Part shown: positions 27,326 through 38,240 of the stretch, piece after piece
Layout: every line of letters begins with the position of its first letter
How positions within the stretch are numbered: position 1 is the stretch's first letter
Assembly: GCF_018736145.1 (NCBI RefSeq)
Contig: NZ_CP059997.1
Coordinates: 6,385,501-6,449,500, forward strand
Origin: Amycolatopsis sp. CA-230715
GTDB lineage: Bacteria; Actinomycetota; Actinomycetes; Mycobacteriales; Pseudonocardiaceae
DNA length: 64,000 nt
Direction of reading: 5' to 3'
Program-made: the position numbers and the translations under genes
Notes under the pieces: model-generated
Databases searched by the model: none
What the model saw: only the letters and a program-made list of their open reading frames with translations
Told to the model about the DNA's origin: nothing

Positions 27326-29134
27326 ATGCCGGAGGAACCCCGGCCCGACGCGGCGCTCGGCCTCGACGGCGTGCCGCACACGGGTGAGGCGATCACCGAA
27401 GACGGCATGCTGGTCGAGCCGCAGGCCGAGGACTTCAAGTCCGCGCGGGAGGCGCCGAGCGACCCGCACTGGTTCAAGGGCGCGGTGTTCTACGAGGTGC
27501 TCGTGCGCGCGTTCACCGATTCCAACGGCGACGGCACGGGCGATCTCCGCGGGCTCGCGAGCAGGCTCGACTACCTCGAATGGCTCGGGATCGACTGCCT
27601 GTGGCTGCCGCCGTTCTACGCTTCGCCGTTGCGCGACGGCGGCTACGACATCAGCGATTTCCGCGCGGTGCTCCCGGAATTCGGCAGCGTCGAGGATTTC
27701 GTGTTCTTGCTCAACGAGGCGCATCGCCGCGGGATCAGGGTGATCACCGATCTGGTGCTGAACCACACCTCCGACGCGCACCCGTGGTTCCAGCAGTCGC
27801 GGTCCGATCCGGACGGTCCCTACGGCGACTACTACGTGTGGAGCGACGACGATTCGCGGTACGCCGACGCGCGGATCATCTTCGTGGACACCGAATCCTC
27901 GAACTGGACCTACGACCCGGTGCGCGGGCAGTTCTACTGGCACCGGTTCTTCACCCACCAGCCGGACCTGAACTACGAGAACCCCGGTGTGCAGGAAGCG
28001 ATGCTGGACGTGCTGCGGTTCTGGCTCGACCTCGGCATCGACGGGTTCCGCCTGGACGCCGTGCCGTACCTGTTCGAGCAGGAGGGCACGAACTGCGAGA
28101 ACCTCCCGCGCACGCACGAATTCCTGAAGCGCTGCCGCAAGGTCGTCGACGACGAGTACCCCGGCCGGATCCTGCTCGCCGAAGCGAACCAGTGGCCTTC
28201 GGACGTGGTGGAGTACTTCGGCGACCCGCTCACCGGCGGCGACGAATGCCACATGGCGTTCCACTTCCCGTTGATGCCGCGCATCTTCATGGCCGTGCGG
28301 CGGGAATCGCGGTTCCCGATTTCGGAAATCCTCATGAAGACACCGGAAATTCCGAGCGGCACGCAATGGGGCATCTTCCTGCGCAACCACGACGAGCTGA
28401 CGCTGGAAATGGTCACCGATGAAGAGCGCGACTACATGTACGCGGAATACGCGAAGGATCCGCGGATGAAGGCGAACATCGGGATCCGCCGCCGCCTCGC
28501 GCCGCTGCTGGACAACGATCGCAACCAGCAGGAGCTGTTCACCGCGATGCTGCTGTCGCTACCCGGTTCCCCGGTTCTGTACTACGGTGACGAGATCGGC
28601 ATGGGTGACAACATCTGGCTCGGCGACCGCGACGCGGTGCGCACGCCCATGCAGTGGACCCCGGACCGCAACGCCGGGTTCTCGGTGTGCGATCCCGGCC
28701 GGATCTACCTGCCGGTGATCATGGACCCGGTGTACGGGTACCAGGGCCTCAACGTGGAGGCGCAGTCGAACAACGCGTCCTCGCTGCTGAACTGGACGCG
28801 CCGGATGATCGAGGTGCGCAAGGAGCACCACGCGTTCGCGGAGGGGGAGTTCATCGACCTCGGCGGGTCGAACCCGAGCGTGCTCGCCTACAAGCGGCAG
28901 TGGTGGCGGCCGGACGGGCGGCAGGACGTGGTGCTGTGCGTCAACAACCTGTCGCGGTTCCCGCAGCCGGTGGAACTAGATCTGGGCGCGCACCGGTTCA
29001 GCACGCCGGTGGAGCTCACCGGCGGGGTCCGGTTCCCGGAGATCGGTGAGCTGCCCTACCTGCTCACGCTGCCGGGGCACGGGTTTTACTGGTTCCAGCT
29101 GGTCGAGCCGGAGGAGGAGGCGGATACGAGGTGA
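27326..29134 (+). CDS. treS: Trehalose synthase (maltose alpha-D-glucosyltransferase)
   Basis: 602 aa GH13 (subfamily 16) enzyme interconverting trehalose and maltose. Conserved: WFKGAVFYEVLVRAF, then FFTHQPDLNYENP; catalytic Asp244 (FRLDAVPYL), Glu286 (LLAEANQWP), Asp356 (RNHDELT). ATG at 27326 is preceded by GAGGTGGAGATC. The first ~45 residues are a charged, low-conservation leader. Its stop overlaps the GTG of mak, so the two proteins are separate but probably made in equal amount; TreS and Mak form a complex in some actinobacteria and are fused in others. Confidence 0.97.
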   Translation: MPEEPRPDAALGLDGVPHTGEAITEDGMLVEPQAEDFKSAREAPSDPHWFKGAVFYEVLVRAFTDSNGDGTGDLRGLASRLDYLEWLGIDCLWLPPFYASPLRDGGYDISDFRAVLPEFGSVEDFVFLLNEAHRRGIRVITDLVLNHTSDAHPWFQQSRSDPDGPYGDYYVWSDDDSRYADARIIFVDTESSNWTYDPVRGQFYWHRFFTHQPDLNYENPGVQEAMLDVLRFWLDLGIDGFRLDAVPYLFEQEGTNCENLPRTHEFLKRCRKVVDDEYPGRILLAEANQWPSDVVEYFGDPLTGGDECHMAFHFPLMPRIFMAVRRESRFPISEILMKTPEIPSGTQWGIFLRNHDELTLEMVTDEERDYMYAEYAKDPRMKANIGIRRRLAPLLDNDRNQQELFTAMLLSLPGSPVLYYGDEIGMGDNIWLGDRDAVRTPMQWTPDRNAGFSVCDPGRIYLPVIMDPVYGYQGLNVEAQSNNASSLLNWTRRMIEVRKEHHAFAEGEFIDLGGSNPSVLAYKRQWWRPDGRQDVVLCVNNLSRFPQPVELDLGAHRFSTPVELTGGVRFPEIGELPYLLTLPGHGFYWFQLVEPEEEADTR

Positions 29135-30504
29135 GTGCCGACATCGAGCGGTTCGTGGCGGGGCTGGCCGCCGAACTGCCCGCCTGGCTGCCCGGCCAGC
29201 GGTGGTTCGCCGGCAAGGACCGGCCGGTCACCGGCGTGGTGCCGCTGGCGACCACAGTCCTGATCGACGGGGATCCGCTGCTGCTGCACGTGGTCGTCGA
29301 GGTCGCCCAGGGTGACCGGCGCGAGCCTTACCAGCTTCTCGTCGGCCGCCGGTCGCATCCGCCGGAGGTGTCCGCGTCGAGCTGGATCGGCGAGCTGGCC
29401 GGGTACGAAGCCAGCGGGGACGCCGATCTGACCGCGATCCTGCTCGACCTGATGGCGCGCGGCGAACGGGTCGGTTCGCTGGTCTTCGCGCACGAACCCG
29501 GTGTCGAGCTGGCCGTCGAGCTGCGGGCGCGGCCGATCACCGCGGAGCAGAGCAACACGTCGCTGGTCTACGGCGGCCAGTACATCCTCAAGCTGTTCCG
29601 CAAGCTCAGCGCCGGGGAGAACAAGGACCTGCTGCTGCACCGCGCGCTGCAGGCGGCGGGCTGCGAGCACATCGCGCCGACGCTCGGGTCGATCACCGGG
29701 GAGCTGGCCGGAAAACCCGTCACCATCGGCATGCTCCAGCAGTTCCTCCCCGACGCCGTGGACGGGTGGGCGATGGCCACCACGAGCGTCCGCGACCTGA
29801 TGGCCGAGCCCGAGCTGGGCCCGGACGAGGTGGGCGGCGATTTCGCCGGGGAGGCGGAGCGGCTCGGCAGCGCGGTCGCGGCGGTGCACGCCGATCTCGC
29901 GCGCGCACTGGGCACCGAGCCACTCGACGACCACGAACTCGCCCGCACCGTCAAGGGCATGACCGACCGGCTCGACGAGGTCGCCGCGCGGGTGCCGGGG
30001 CTGGTGCCGCACGTGCCCGGCCTGCGCGCCGCGTTCGAAGCGCTCTCCTCGGCACCCGCGAATTCGATCGCCATGCAGTACATCCACGGCGACCTGCACC
30101 TCGGGCAGGTGCTGCGGACCGTCAACGGCTGGCTGCTGCTCGACTTCGAGGGCGAGCCGGCCGCGCCGGTGGAGGAGCGCCACGCGCTGCGTTCGCCGTT
30201 GCGCGACGTCGCGGGGATGCTGCGTTCCTTCGACTACGCGGCGCAGCAGCTGCTCGTCGGTCAGGACGCCGATCCGCTGCTCACCGAGCGCGCGCTCGAA
30301 TGGGCGCGCCGCAACCGCGCCGCGTTCTGCGACGGCTACGCGAAAGCGGCCGACGAGTCGATCGGCGACCCTCGCGACCACGGCGCGCTGCTGCGGGCCT
30401 TCGAACTCGACAAGGCCGTCTACGAGGTCGCCTACGAGCACGCGAACCGGCCGGACTGGCTCGGCGTGCCGCTGTCTTCGATCGCTTCGATAACCCGGGA
30501 GTAG
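29131..30504 (+). CDS. mak: Maltokinase
   Basis: 457 aa ATP-dependent kinase making maltose-1-phosphate (also called Pep2). It has an N-terminal cap domain (PAWLPGQRWFAGKDRPV) and an aminoglycoside-phosphotransferase-like kinase fold: catalytic Asp321 in IHGDLHLGQ and metal-binding Asp338 in LLLDFEGEP, then RSPLRDVAGMLRSFDY. GTG start overlapping treS by 4 nt (GTGA). It links trehalose (through TreS) to GlgE. Four nt separate it from glgB, so all four genes are probably in one transcript. Confidence 0.95.
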   Translation: MSADIERFVAGLAAELPAWLPGQRWFAGKDRPVTGVVPLATTVLIDGDPLLLHVVVEVAQGDRREPYQLLVGRRSHPPEVSASSWIGELAGYEASGDADLTAILLDLMARGERVGSLVFAHEPGVELAVELRARPITAEQSNTSLVYGGQYILKLFRKLSAGENKDLLLHRALQAAGCEHIAPTLGSITGELAGKPVTIGMLQQFLPDAVDGWAMATTSVRDLMAEPELGPDEVGGDFAGEAERLGSAVAAVHADLARALGTEPLDDHELARTVKGMTDRLDEVAARVPGLVPHVPGLRAAFEALSSAPANSIAMQYIHGDLHLGQVLRTVNGWLLLDFEGEPAAPVEERHALRSPLRDVAGMLRSFDYAAQQLLVGQDADPLLTERALEWARRNRAAFCDGYAKAADESIGDPRDHGALLRAFELDKAVYEVAYEHANRPDWLGVPLSSIASITRE

Positions 30505-30508
30505 CACC

Positions 30509-32707
<2,199 letters not shown>

Positions 32708-32761
32708 TTCGCCCATCCGCCAGACTGCGTTCGCCGGGTGTGAGTGCGTAGGGTGCGGGAC

Positions 32762-33910
32762 ATGAAGATCGGCCTGCTCACCCGGGAGTACCCGCCGGAC
32801 GTCTACGGCGGCGCCGGGGTGCACGTCGAATTCCTCGCCCGCGAACTGCGCTCGCTCGTCGATCTCGACGTGCACTGCTGGGGCGCGGACCGCGACGGCG
32901 CGCACGGGCACACCGACGCGCACGGCTACGCCGAGGCCGCGTTCTCCACGATGGACATCGCGGTGTCCATGGCGGCGGCGCTGTCTGGCCACGAGCTGGC
33001 GCACAGCCACACCTGGTACGCGAACCTCGCCGGGCACCTCGCGAAGCTGCACCACGGCATCCCGCACGTGGTGACCGCGCACTCGCTGGAACCGCTGCGC
33101 CCGTGGAAGGCCGAGCAGCTCGGCGGCGGCTACCGGATCTCGTCGTGGATCGAGCGCGAGGCGTACGAGTCCGCGGACGCGATCATCGCGGTCAGCGGCG
33201 GCATGCGCCAGGACGTCCTCGACGCCTACCCCGCGGTGGCGCCGGACCGCGTGCACGTCGTCCACAACGGGATCGACACCGCGCTCTACCAGCCCCGCGA
33301 AGACCCGGCCGTGCTCGCGAAGCACGGCATCGATCCCGATCGGCCGTACGTGCTGTTCGTCGGCAGGATCACCCGGCAGAAGGGCGTGCCGCACCTCGTC
33401 CGCGCTGGCGCCGCGCTCGACGAAGGCACCCAGCTCGTGTTGTGCGCGGGTGGCGCGGACACGCCCGAGCTGGACGTCGAGTTCCGCGGGCTGGTCGCCG
33501 ACCTGCAGCGGAACCGGACCGGGGTGCACTGGATCCCCGAGATGCTGCCGCGCGACGAGGTCGTGCGCCTGCTGACGCACGCCGCGGTGTTCGCCTGCCC
33601 GTCGGTCTACGAGCCGCTGGGGATCGTGAACCTGGAGGCGATGGCGTGCGGCACGGCGGTCGTCGCGAGCGATGTCGGCGGTATCCCCGAGGTCGTCGAG
33701 GACGGGAAGACCGGTCTGCTCGTGCACTACGACGAAAACGATACGGCCGCGTTCGAAGCCGGGCTCGCGGCCGGGATCAACGAGCTGGTCGGCGATCCGG
33801 GACGGGCCGCCGAAATGGGGGCGGCCGGGCGTGCGCGCGCGGTCGGGGAGTTCGGGTGGGCCGCGATCGCCGAGCGGACGGCCGGTATCTACGGAGGTCT
33901 TCGTGATTGA
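32762..33910 (+). CDS. glgM: Glycogen synthase / alpha-maltose-1-phosphate synthase (GlgM/GlgA type)
   Basis: 382 aa GT4-type glycosyltransferase with the GT-B fold. N-terminal MKIGLLTREYPPDVYGGAGV; the donor-site motif YVLFVGRITRQKGVPHLV near residue 200; and the E-x7-E pair Glu284/Glu292 (YEPLGIVNLEAMACGT). Actinobacterial members of this family use ADP-glucose and glucose-1-phosphate to make maltose-1-phosphate for GlgE, rather than elongating glycogen. The 8-nt overlap with glgC, which makes ADP-glucose, supports that role. An earlier name is glgA. Confidence 0.92.
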   Translation: MKIGLLTREYPPDVYGGAGVHVEFLARELRSLVDLDVHCWGADRDGAHGHTDAHGYAEAAFSTMDIAVSMAAALSGHELAHSHTWYANLAGHLAKLHHGIPHVVTAHSLEPLRPWKAEQLGGGYRISSWIEREAYESADAIIAVSGGMRQDVLDAYPAVAPDRVHVVHNGIDTALYQPREDPAVLAKHGIDPDRPYVLFVGRITRQKGVPHLVRAGAALDEGTQLVLCAGGADTPELDVEFRGLVADLQRNRTGVHWIPEMLPRDEVVRLLTHAAVFACPSVYEPLGIVNLEAMACGTAVVASDVGGIPEVVEDGKTGLLVHYDENDTAAFEAGLAAGINELVGDPGRAAEMGAAGRARAVGEFGWAAIAERTAGIYGGLRD

Positions 33911-35120
33911 CGGATCCGACGTACTCGGCATCGTCCTCGCGGGCGGCGAGGGCAAACGGCTCATGCCGCTGACCGCGGACCGCGCGAAACCCGCGGTGCC
34001 CTTCGGCGGGGTGCACCGGCTGGTGGACTTCGTGCTGTCGAACCTCGTGCACGGCGGCGTCCGGCGGATCTGCGTGCTCACCCAGTACAAGTCGCATTCG
34101 CTCGACCGGCACATCAGCACCACCTGGCGGCTGTCCTCGCTCACCGGTGAGTACGTCACGCCGGTGCCCGCGCAGCAGCGGCTCGGGCCGCGCTGGTACC
34201 AGGGCAGCGCCGACGCGATCCACCAGAGCCTGAACCTGGTGCACGACGAGCAGCCCGCCTACATCGCGGTGTTCGGCGCCGACAACATCTACCGGATGGA
34301 CCCGCGGCAGATGATCGACGCGCATATCGAAGCGGGCGCGGGCGTCACCGTCGCGGGCATCAGGGTGCGCCGGGAGGAGGCGAGTTCGTTCGGCGTGATC
34401 CAGACGGCCGACGGCTCGGCGATCGACGCGTTCCTGGAAAAGCCGACGGACCCGCCCGGCCTGCCGGACTCGCCAGGTGAGTCCTATGTGTCCATGGGCA
34501 ACTACGTGTTCACCACGCAGGTCATGCTCGACGCGCTGGAAAAGGACGCGCGGAACCCGTCCTCGCACCACGACATGGGCCGCGACATCATCCCGGCGCT
34601 GGTGGAAACCGGCCAGGCGCACGTCTACGACTTCACCGGCAACGAGGTGCCCGGCGAAACCGAACGCGACCACGGGTACTGGCGCGACGTCGGCACCATC
34701 GACAGCTACTACGACGCGCACACGGACCTGATCTCCACCTACCCGATCTTCAACCTGTACAACCGGCGCTGGCCGATACTCGCGCACCCCGCGCAACGCG
34801 CCGCCGCGAAGTTCGTCGAAGGCGGCACCGCGAACCAGTCGATCGTCAGCAACGGCTGCATCATCTCCGGCGCGCAGGTGGTCGATTCGGTGCTCTCCCC
34901 GGACGTCTACGTGGAAAACGGCGCCGTGGTGCAAGGCTCGGTATTGCTCGACGGCGTCCGCGTCGGCAAGGGCGCCGTGGTACGCCGGGCGATCCTGGAC
35001 AAGAACGTGGTCGTCCCACCCGGCGCGCACATCGGCGTCGACCTGGCGCGCGACCGCGAGCACTACCACGTCAGCGAAGGCGGCATCGTCGTACTGGGCA
35101 AGGGCGCCCGCGCGATCTGA
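33903..35120 (+). CDS. glgC: Glucose-1-phosphate adenylyltransferase
   Basis: 405 aa. The nucleotidyltransferase domain starts VLGIVLAGGEGKRLMPLT and includes RPAKPAVPFGG-like residues (DRAKPAVPFGGVHRLVDFVL), the FGADNIYRMDP metal region and the sugar site FLEKPTDPP; the C-terminal left-handed beta-helix runs from about residue 290 (SNGCIISGAQVVDSVLSPDV). GTG at 33903 follows GGAGGT and lies inside glgM. In mycobacteria glgC and glgM are divergent neighbours; here they are overlapping and co-directional, so ADP-glucose production and use are tightly coupled. Confidence 0.96.
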   Translation: MIDGSDVLGIVLAGGEGKRLMPLTADRAKPAVPFGGVHRLVDFVLSNLVHGGVRRICVLTQYKSHSLDRHISTTWRLSSLTGEYVTPVPAQQRLGPRWYQGSADAIHQSLNLVHDEQPAYIAVFGADNIYRMDPRQMIDAHIEAGAGVTVAGIRVRREEASSFGVIQTADGSAIDAFLEKPTDPPGLPDSPGESYVSMGNYVFTTQVMLDALEKDARNPSSHHDMGRDIIPALVETGQAHVYDFTGNEVPGETERDHGYWRDVGTIDSYYDAHTDLISTYPIFNLYNRRWPILAHPAQRAAAKFVEGGTANQSIVSNGCIISGAQVVDSVLSPDVYVENGAVVQGSVLLDGVRVGKGAVVRRAILDKNVVVPPGAHIGVDLARDREHYHVSEGGIVVLGKGARAI

Positions 35121-35161
35121 GGTCCCGTTTCGCGGCTCGGCGGTCCGGGTAACCGGGGCTC

Positions 35162-36019
35162 ATGAGCGACCGAAACCAGCCGCCGCAGCAGCAGGATCCG
35201 CCGGGGACCAGCGAGGAGATGGATCCCCGGCCGCGTGACCGGATGACGGGGTACGTCGGCCGCGGCCTGTTCACCGGGCTGCGGGCGTTGATCACCGGCG
35301 GTGACTCCGGTATCGGGCGCGCGGTGGCCGTCGCGTTCGCCAAGGAGGGTGCGGACATCGCGATCGCGTACCTGAACGAGCACTCCGACGCCGAGCGCAC
35401 CGCGGGGCTGGTGCGCGCGGAAGGGCGGCAGTGCGTGCTGCTGCCAGGGGACCTCGCGGGCGGTGAGCACTGCCGGGACGTGGTCGAGCAGACCGTGCGG
35501 CTCCTCGGCGGGCTCGAAATCCTGGTCAACAACGCGGCGACGCAGTGGCCGGTGGATTCGCCGGAGGAGCTGACCGAGGACCAGTGGATGCACACCTTCG
35601 ACGTCAACATCCACAGCTACTTCCGCGTGACGGCGGCGGCACTGCCGCATCTGCGCGACGGCAGCGTCATCATCAACACCGGCTCGGTGAACGGGTTGCG
35701 CGGCAACAAGTCCCTCATCGACTACTCCGCGACCAAGGGCGCGATCCACGCCTGGACCTACGCGATGGCACAGGCGCTCGCCGACCGGCGGATCAGGGTG
35801 AACTGCGTGGCGCCGGGTCCGGTGTGGACACCGCTGATCCCGGCCACCTTCCCGCCGGAAAAGGTCGAGAAGTTCGGCCTGCAGGTGCCGTTCGGGGAGG
35901 CGGCGCATCCCGACGACCTGGCGCCGTCCTACGTCTTCCTGGCGTCGAACCAGCTTTCCGGCTACTACACGGGAGAGGTGCTCGCCGCGCTCGGCGGCGA
36001 GACGACCCCTGGTGGTTGA
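35162..36019 (+). CDS. Short-chain dehydrogenase/reductase, stress-type (YghA-like)
   Basis: 285 aa SDR with a ~35-residue N-terminal extension rich in Gln/Pro (NQPPQQQDPPGTSEEMDPRP), as in the YghA/GsiB-associated general-stress SDRs. Rossmann motif TGGDSGIGRA near residue 45, NNAAT, catalytic Ser in NTGSVNG, and YSATK (Tyr/Lys). Probably NADP-dependent. It follows glgC by 41 nt but no role in glucan metabolism is implied. Its TGA directly abuts the stop of the small convergent gene. Confidence 0.9.
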   Translation: MSDRNQPPQQQDPPGTSEEMDPRPRDRMTGYVGRGLFTGLRALITGGDSGIGRAVAVAFAKEGADIAIAYLNEHSDAERTAGLVRAEGRQCVLLPGDLAGGEHCRDVVEQTVRLLGGLEILVNNAATQWPVDSPEELTEDQWMHTFDVNIHSYFRVTAAALPHLRDGSVIINTGSVNGLRGNKSLIDYSATKGAIHAWTYAMAQALADRRIRVNCVAPGPVWTPLIPATFPPEKVEKFGLQVPFGEAAHPDDLAPSYVFLASNQLSGYYTGEVLAALGGETTPGG

Positions 36020-36217
36020 TCAGCCGCGGTTCTCCCTGCCGAACTCCTCGCTGAGTTCACTGTGGACGGTGTCGAGGCAGTCGTAGTCCCGTTCGGGCAA
36101 CGTGCTCAGCCGTCCGAGCACGTTGTCCCCGGCACCGTTCGCGGCGGCCCTGCGCAGGATTTCGTCGCGCCGGCAAGGGTATTCGACATCGGTGAGGAAG
36201 TCCTGGTAGTTCCGCAC
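36020..36217 (-). CDS. Small DUF2795-type protein
   Basis: 65 aa, GTG start with GGAGGA five nt upstream. The sequence, VRNYQDFLTDVEYPCRRDEI followed by LRRAAANGAGDNVLGRLSTL and PERDYDCLDTVHSEL, has the helix pattern and spacing of the DUF2795 family (a YP pair, then LP..Y and a final helix). These proteins are small, common in actinobacteria and of unknown function. It converges on the SDR, the two stops being adjacent (36017-36019 and 36020-36022). Confidence 0.75.
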   Translation of the reverse strand: MRNYQDFLTDVEYPCRRDEILRRAAANGAGDNVLGRLSTLPERDYDCLDTVHSELSEEFGRENRG

Positions 36218-36403
36218 GTGGTCCTCCGTATCCGGGTGGCTACGCCACCTGGGGTACCCGGAACGGCACCGTCCCAACCGGGCACGGGGAGACCAGCAAA
36301 ATGATGGATCCGGTGCGCGGCAAAGCGCTGCTAACTTGCCGTCGACGACAGCTTTACGGCTCGGCGAAAGGGAAACCATGTCCTTCGGCTCGGTGGTCTG
36401 ACG

Positions 36404-37366
36404 GTGTCCGCACTGGAACGGCAGGTGGCCGCCGGGCTGTCGGTCTTGCTGGGGCTCAGTGCCGCCACCGGTGTGCTCACCCGGCGGTCCGGCAGGCGCG
36501 ACCGGAAGCGGCGCTACCCGGTGCACCGGCGTGCGGACGGGACGCTCGTGGAGTTCGCCGCGCATCTGCCGGACGACGCCCGTTACGTCGTGCTGCTCGA
36601 AGCCGGGCTGGGCATGCCGCACGAGTACTGGGACTGGGTGTGCGCCGAACTCCCCGGCGACGCCGGGTGGTTCCGGTACCACCGGCCGGGGTACGGCCTC
36701 AGCACCCCGCGGCCCGAGTTCGCCCTCCGCGAGCACTTCGATCTCCTCGACGAGCTGCGGAACGCCCATTTCCCCGAACGCCCCGTGGTGCTGGTCGGCC
36801 ATTCGCTCGGCGGCTACCTCGCGGCGGCATACGCCGCGTTCCACCGCGGCACCGACCGCGGCATCCGGCGGCTGGTGCTGGTGGATTCGACGAACATCCG
36901 GCAGGTGCACCGCACCGCGGGAAGCGCGCCCGACCGCTGGGCACGCCAGACGATGGTGCTGGAACGGATCTTCGCGCTGACCGGGCTGGGCGCGCTGAGA
37001 CCGGCCGCGAACCGGCGGCGCACCTACGCCGACGAGGTGAACCGAACCCATCGCGCGTTCCTGAGCGAGTACCGGTCGTGGGCGACCGCGCACCGCGAAT
37101 ACCGGGCGTCGCAGGACTTTCCCGAGCTGGGCGACGTTGGCGTGCCGATGGACGTGGTGACCGTGTCCAACGGGCTCGCCAGCTCGGCGGCGCACCGGTC
37201 GGCTCAGGCGGAGCTGCTCGATCTTTCCACGGAGTCCGAACACCACTTCGTGCAGGACGCGGAACACGAGTCCGTCGTCGCGACGCGCGAGCACGCCGCG
37301 GAGGTCGTGCGGGTGATCGCGGCCGGTATGCGGTCCGAGGTGGAGGAGGTGCGCGATGCGCGGTGA
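36404..37366 (+). CDS. Membrane-anchored alpha/beta hydrolase
   Basis: 320 aa. An N-terminal hydrophobic helix (AAGLSVLLGLSAATGVLT) followed by RRSGRRDRKRRYP indicates a membrane anchor. The hydrolase fold has the nucleophile elbow GHSLGG (Ser134), an oxyanion region LLEAGLGMPHEYWDWV and a C-terminal His in ESEHHFVQ. GTG start with only a weak Shine-Dalgarno. The gene overlaps the next one by 11 nt. By position it may be a peptidase, thioesterase or export helper in the peptide locus that follows; nothing in the sequence decides this. Confidence 0.85.
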   Translation: MSALERQVAAGLSVLLGLSAATGVLTRRSGRRDRKRRYPVHRRADGTLVEFAAHLPDDARYVVLLEAGLGMPHEYWDWVCAELPGDAGWFRYHRPGYGLSTPRPEFALREHFDLLDELRNAHFPERPVVLVGHSLGGYLAAAYAAFHRGTDRGIRRLVLVDSTNIRQVHRTAGSAPDRWARQTMVLERIFALTGLGALRPAANRRRTYADEVNRTHRAFLSEYRSWATAHREYRASQDFPELGDVGVPMDVVTVSNGLASSAAHRSAQAELLDLSTESEHHFVQDAEHESVVATREHAAEVVRVIAAGMRSEVEEVRDAR

Positions 37367-37913
37367 GCGGTGGAAGACCGCGGCCGTGACCACGGGCCTG
37401 GCGACGTGGCTGGTGGTCACCGCGGCGGGCCAGTTGCCGGACACCCGGTTCGACGGGCTGCTCGGCAAGGGCGCGTGGCGGATCCCGGTGCCCAACTGGC
37501 GGTTCTTCGGGCCGAACCCGGGGACCAAGGACGTGCACCTGCTCTACCGCGACGTCTCGGCCTCGGGGGCGACGCCGTGGGAGCAGGTCCCGGTGACCGG
37601 CGACCGGCCCTGGTACGCGCTGGTGTGGAACGCGCGCAATCGCAGCCCGAAGGCGCTGTTCGACTCGCTGCAGTCCATCACAACGTTCGCGGCTACCGTC
37701 CGCGGCGACCTCGACCGCATCGAGAAGTCCTTCGGCTACGGATTCCTCGCCGAATACGTACGCGAGCACCTCCCGCACGACCCGGTCGCCGAGGCGACGC
37801 AGTTCCTGCTGATGGAGTCGTTCCCGTCCCGCGGCGACGATCTGGAAATAATTCCCGTTTTCGCTTCGCGAGAGATCGGTCTCGACGACGTCAAACGGGA
37901 GCTTTGTGAATGA
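37356..37913 (+). CDS. SdpA/DUF5819-like membrane-anchored protein
   Basis: 185 aa. N-terminal membrane helix (AVTTGLATWLVVTAAGQL), then the segment PNWRFFGPNPGTKDVHLLYR. An NW-x-F-x-PNP motif after a single helix is shared by SdpA-family proteins (partners of the HTTM protein SdpB in maturation of the Bacillus SDP toxin) and by DUF5819 proteins. Five codons of overlap with the hydrolase, and an HTTM gene follows after a small peptide gene. It is therefore a candidate SdpA equivalent. Family assignment is by eye. Confidence 0.65.
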   Translation: MRGERWKTAAVTTGLATWLVVTAAGQLPDTRFDGLLGKGAWRIPVPNWRFFGPNPGTKDVHLLYRDVSASGATPWEQVPVTGDRPWYALVWNARNRSPKALFDSLQSITTFAATVRGDLDRIEKSFGYGFLAEYVREHLPHDPVAEATQFLLMESFPSRGDDLEIIPVFASREIGLDDVKRELCE

Positions 37914-37951
37914 AAATATTGATGGATACATCGGTCCGTTAAGGAGAGAAG

Positions 37952-38128
37952 ATGCACAACGATGTCGTGGCGACCTATGCCAACGAGAACCTGCCTTCAG
38001 TGTCGCCCGGGTTCGTTTCTACCGGCGATGACGAGATCTCGTATTTTTGTACCTCTCAAGCCTACCTGACCAATTTCTATGACAGCTTTTTCAACGACAT
38101 CCCCGCTACTTTCGCCGTAAACTCCTGA
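37952..38128 (+). CDS. Candidate precursor peptide 1 (58 aa)
   Basis: Starts at an ATG with a near-perfect AAGGAG five nt upstream. First half: MHNDVVATYANENLPSVSPG then FVSTGDD; second half: EISYFCTSQAYLTNFYDSFF then NDIPATFAVNS, with one Cys. Residues 1-27 match the first 27 of the peptide at 39107: 12 identities and most other positions conservative, in register, while the remaining halves are unrelated. This is the pattern of a leader plus variable core. DNA is clearly AT-richer than its neighbours with many T-rich codons. Lies between SdpA-like and HTTM genes. Confidence 0.75.
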   Translation: MHNDVVATYANENLPSVSPGFVSTGDDEISYFCTSQAYLTNFYDSFFNDIPATFAVNS

Positions 38129-38240
38129 CATTCGAAACCGGTCACGCGGTCGCTCCCGTGGTCGCGCGAGCGGGGTGAGCGCCGCGGCGTCGGGTTCGTC
38201 GGCCGTCGCCGCGGCTTCTCCGTTCCAGTAAAGGAAACCC

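Noticed and set aside
36218..37528. Long minus-strand open frame upstream of the 65-aa DUF2795-type gene
   Set aside because: Its composition is a shadow of the hydrolase on the plus strand; a GTG with a good ribosome binding site at 36217 marks the real start.
37910..37942. A 10-codon open frame overlapping the stop of the SdpA-like gene (ATGA)
   Set aside because: Too short and without its own Shine-Dalgarno; could at most be a leader or coupling element.
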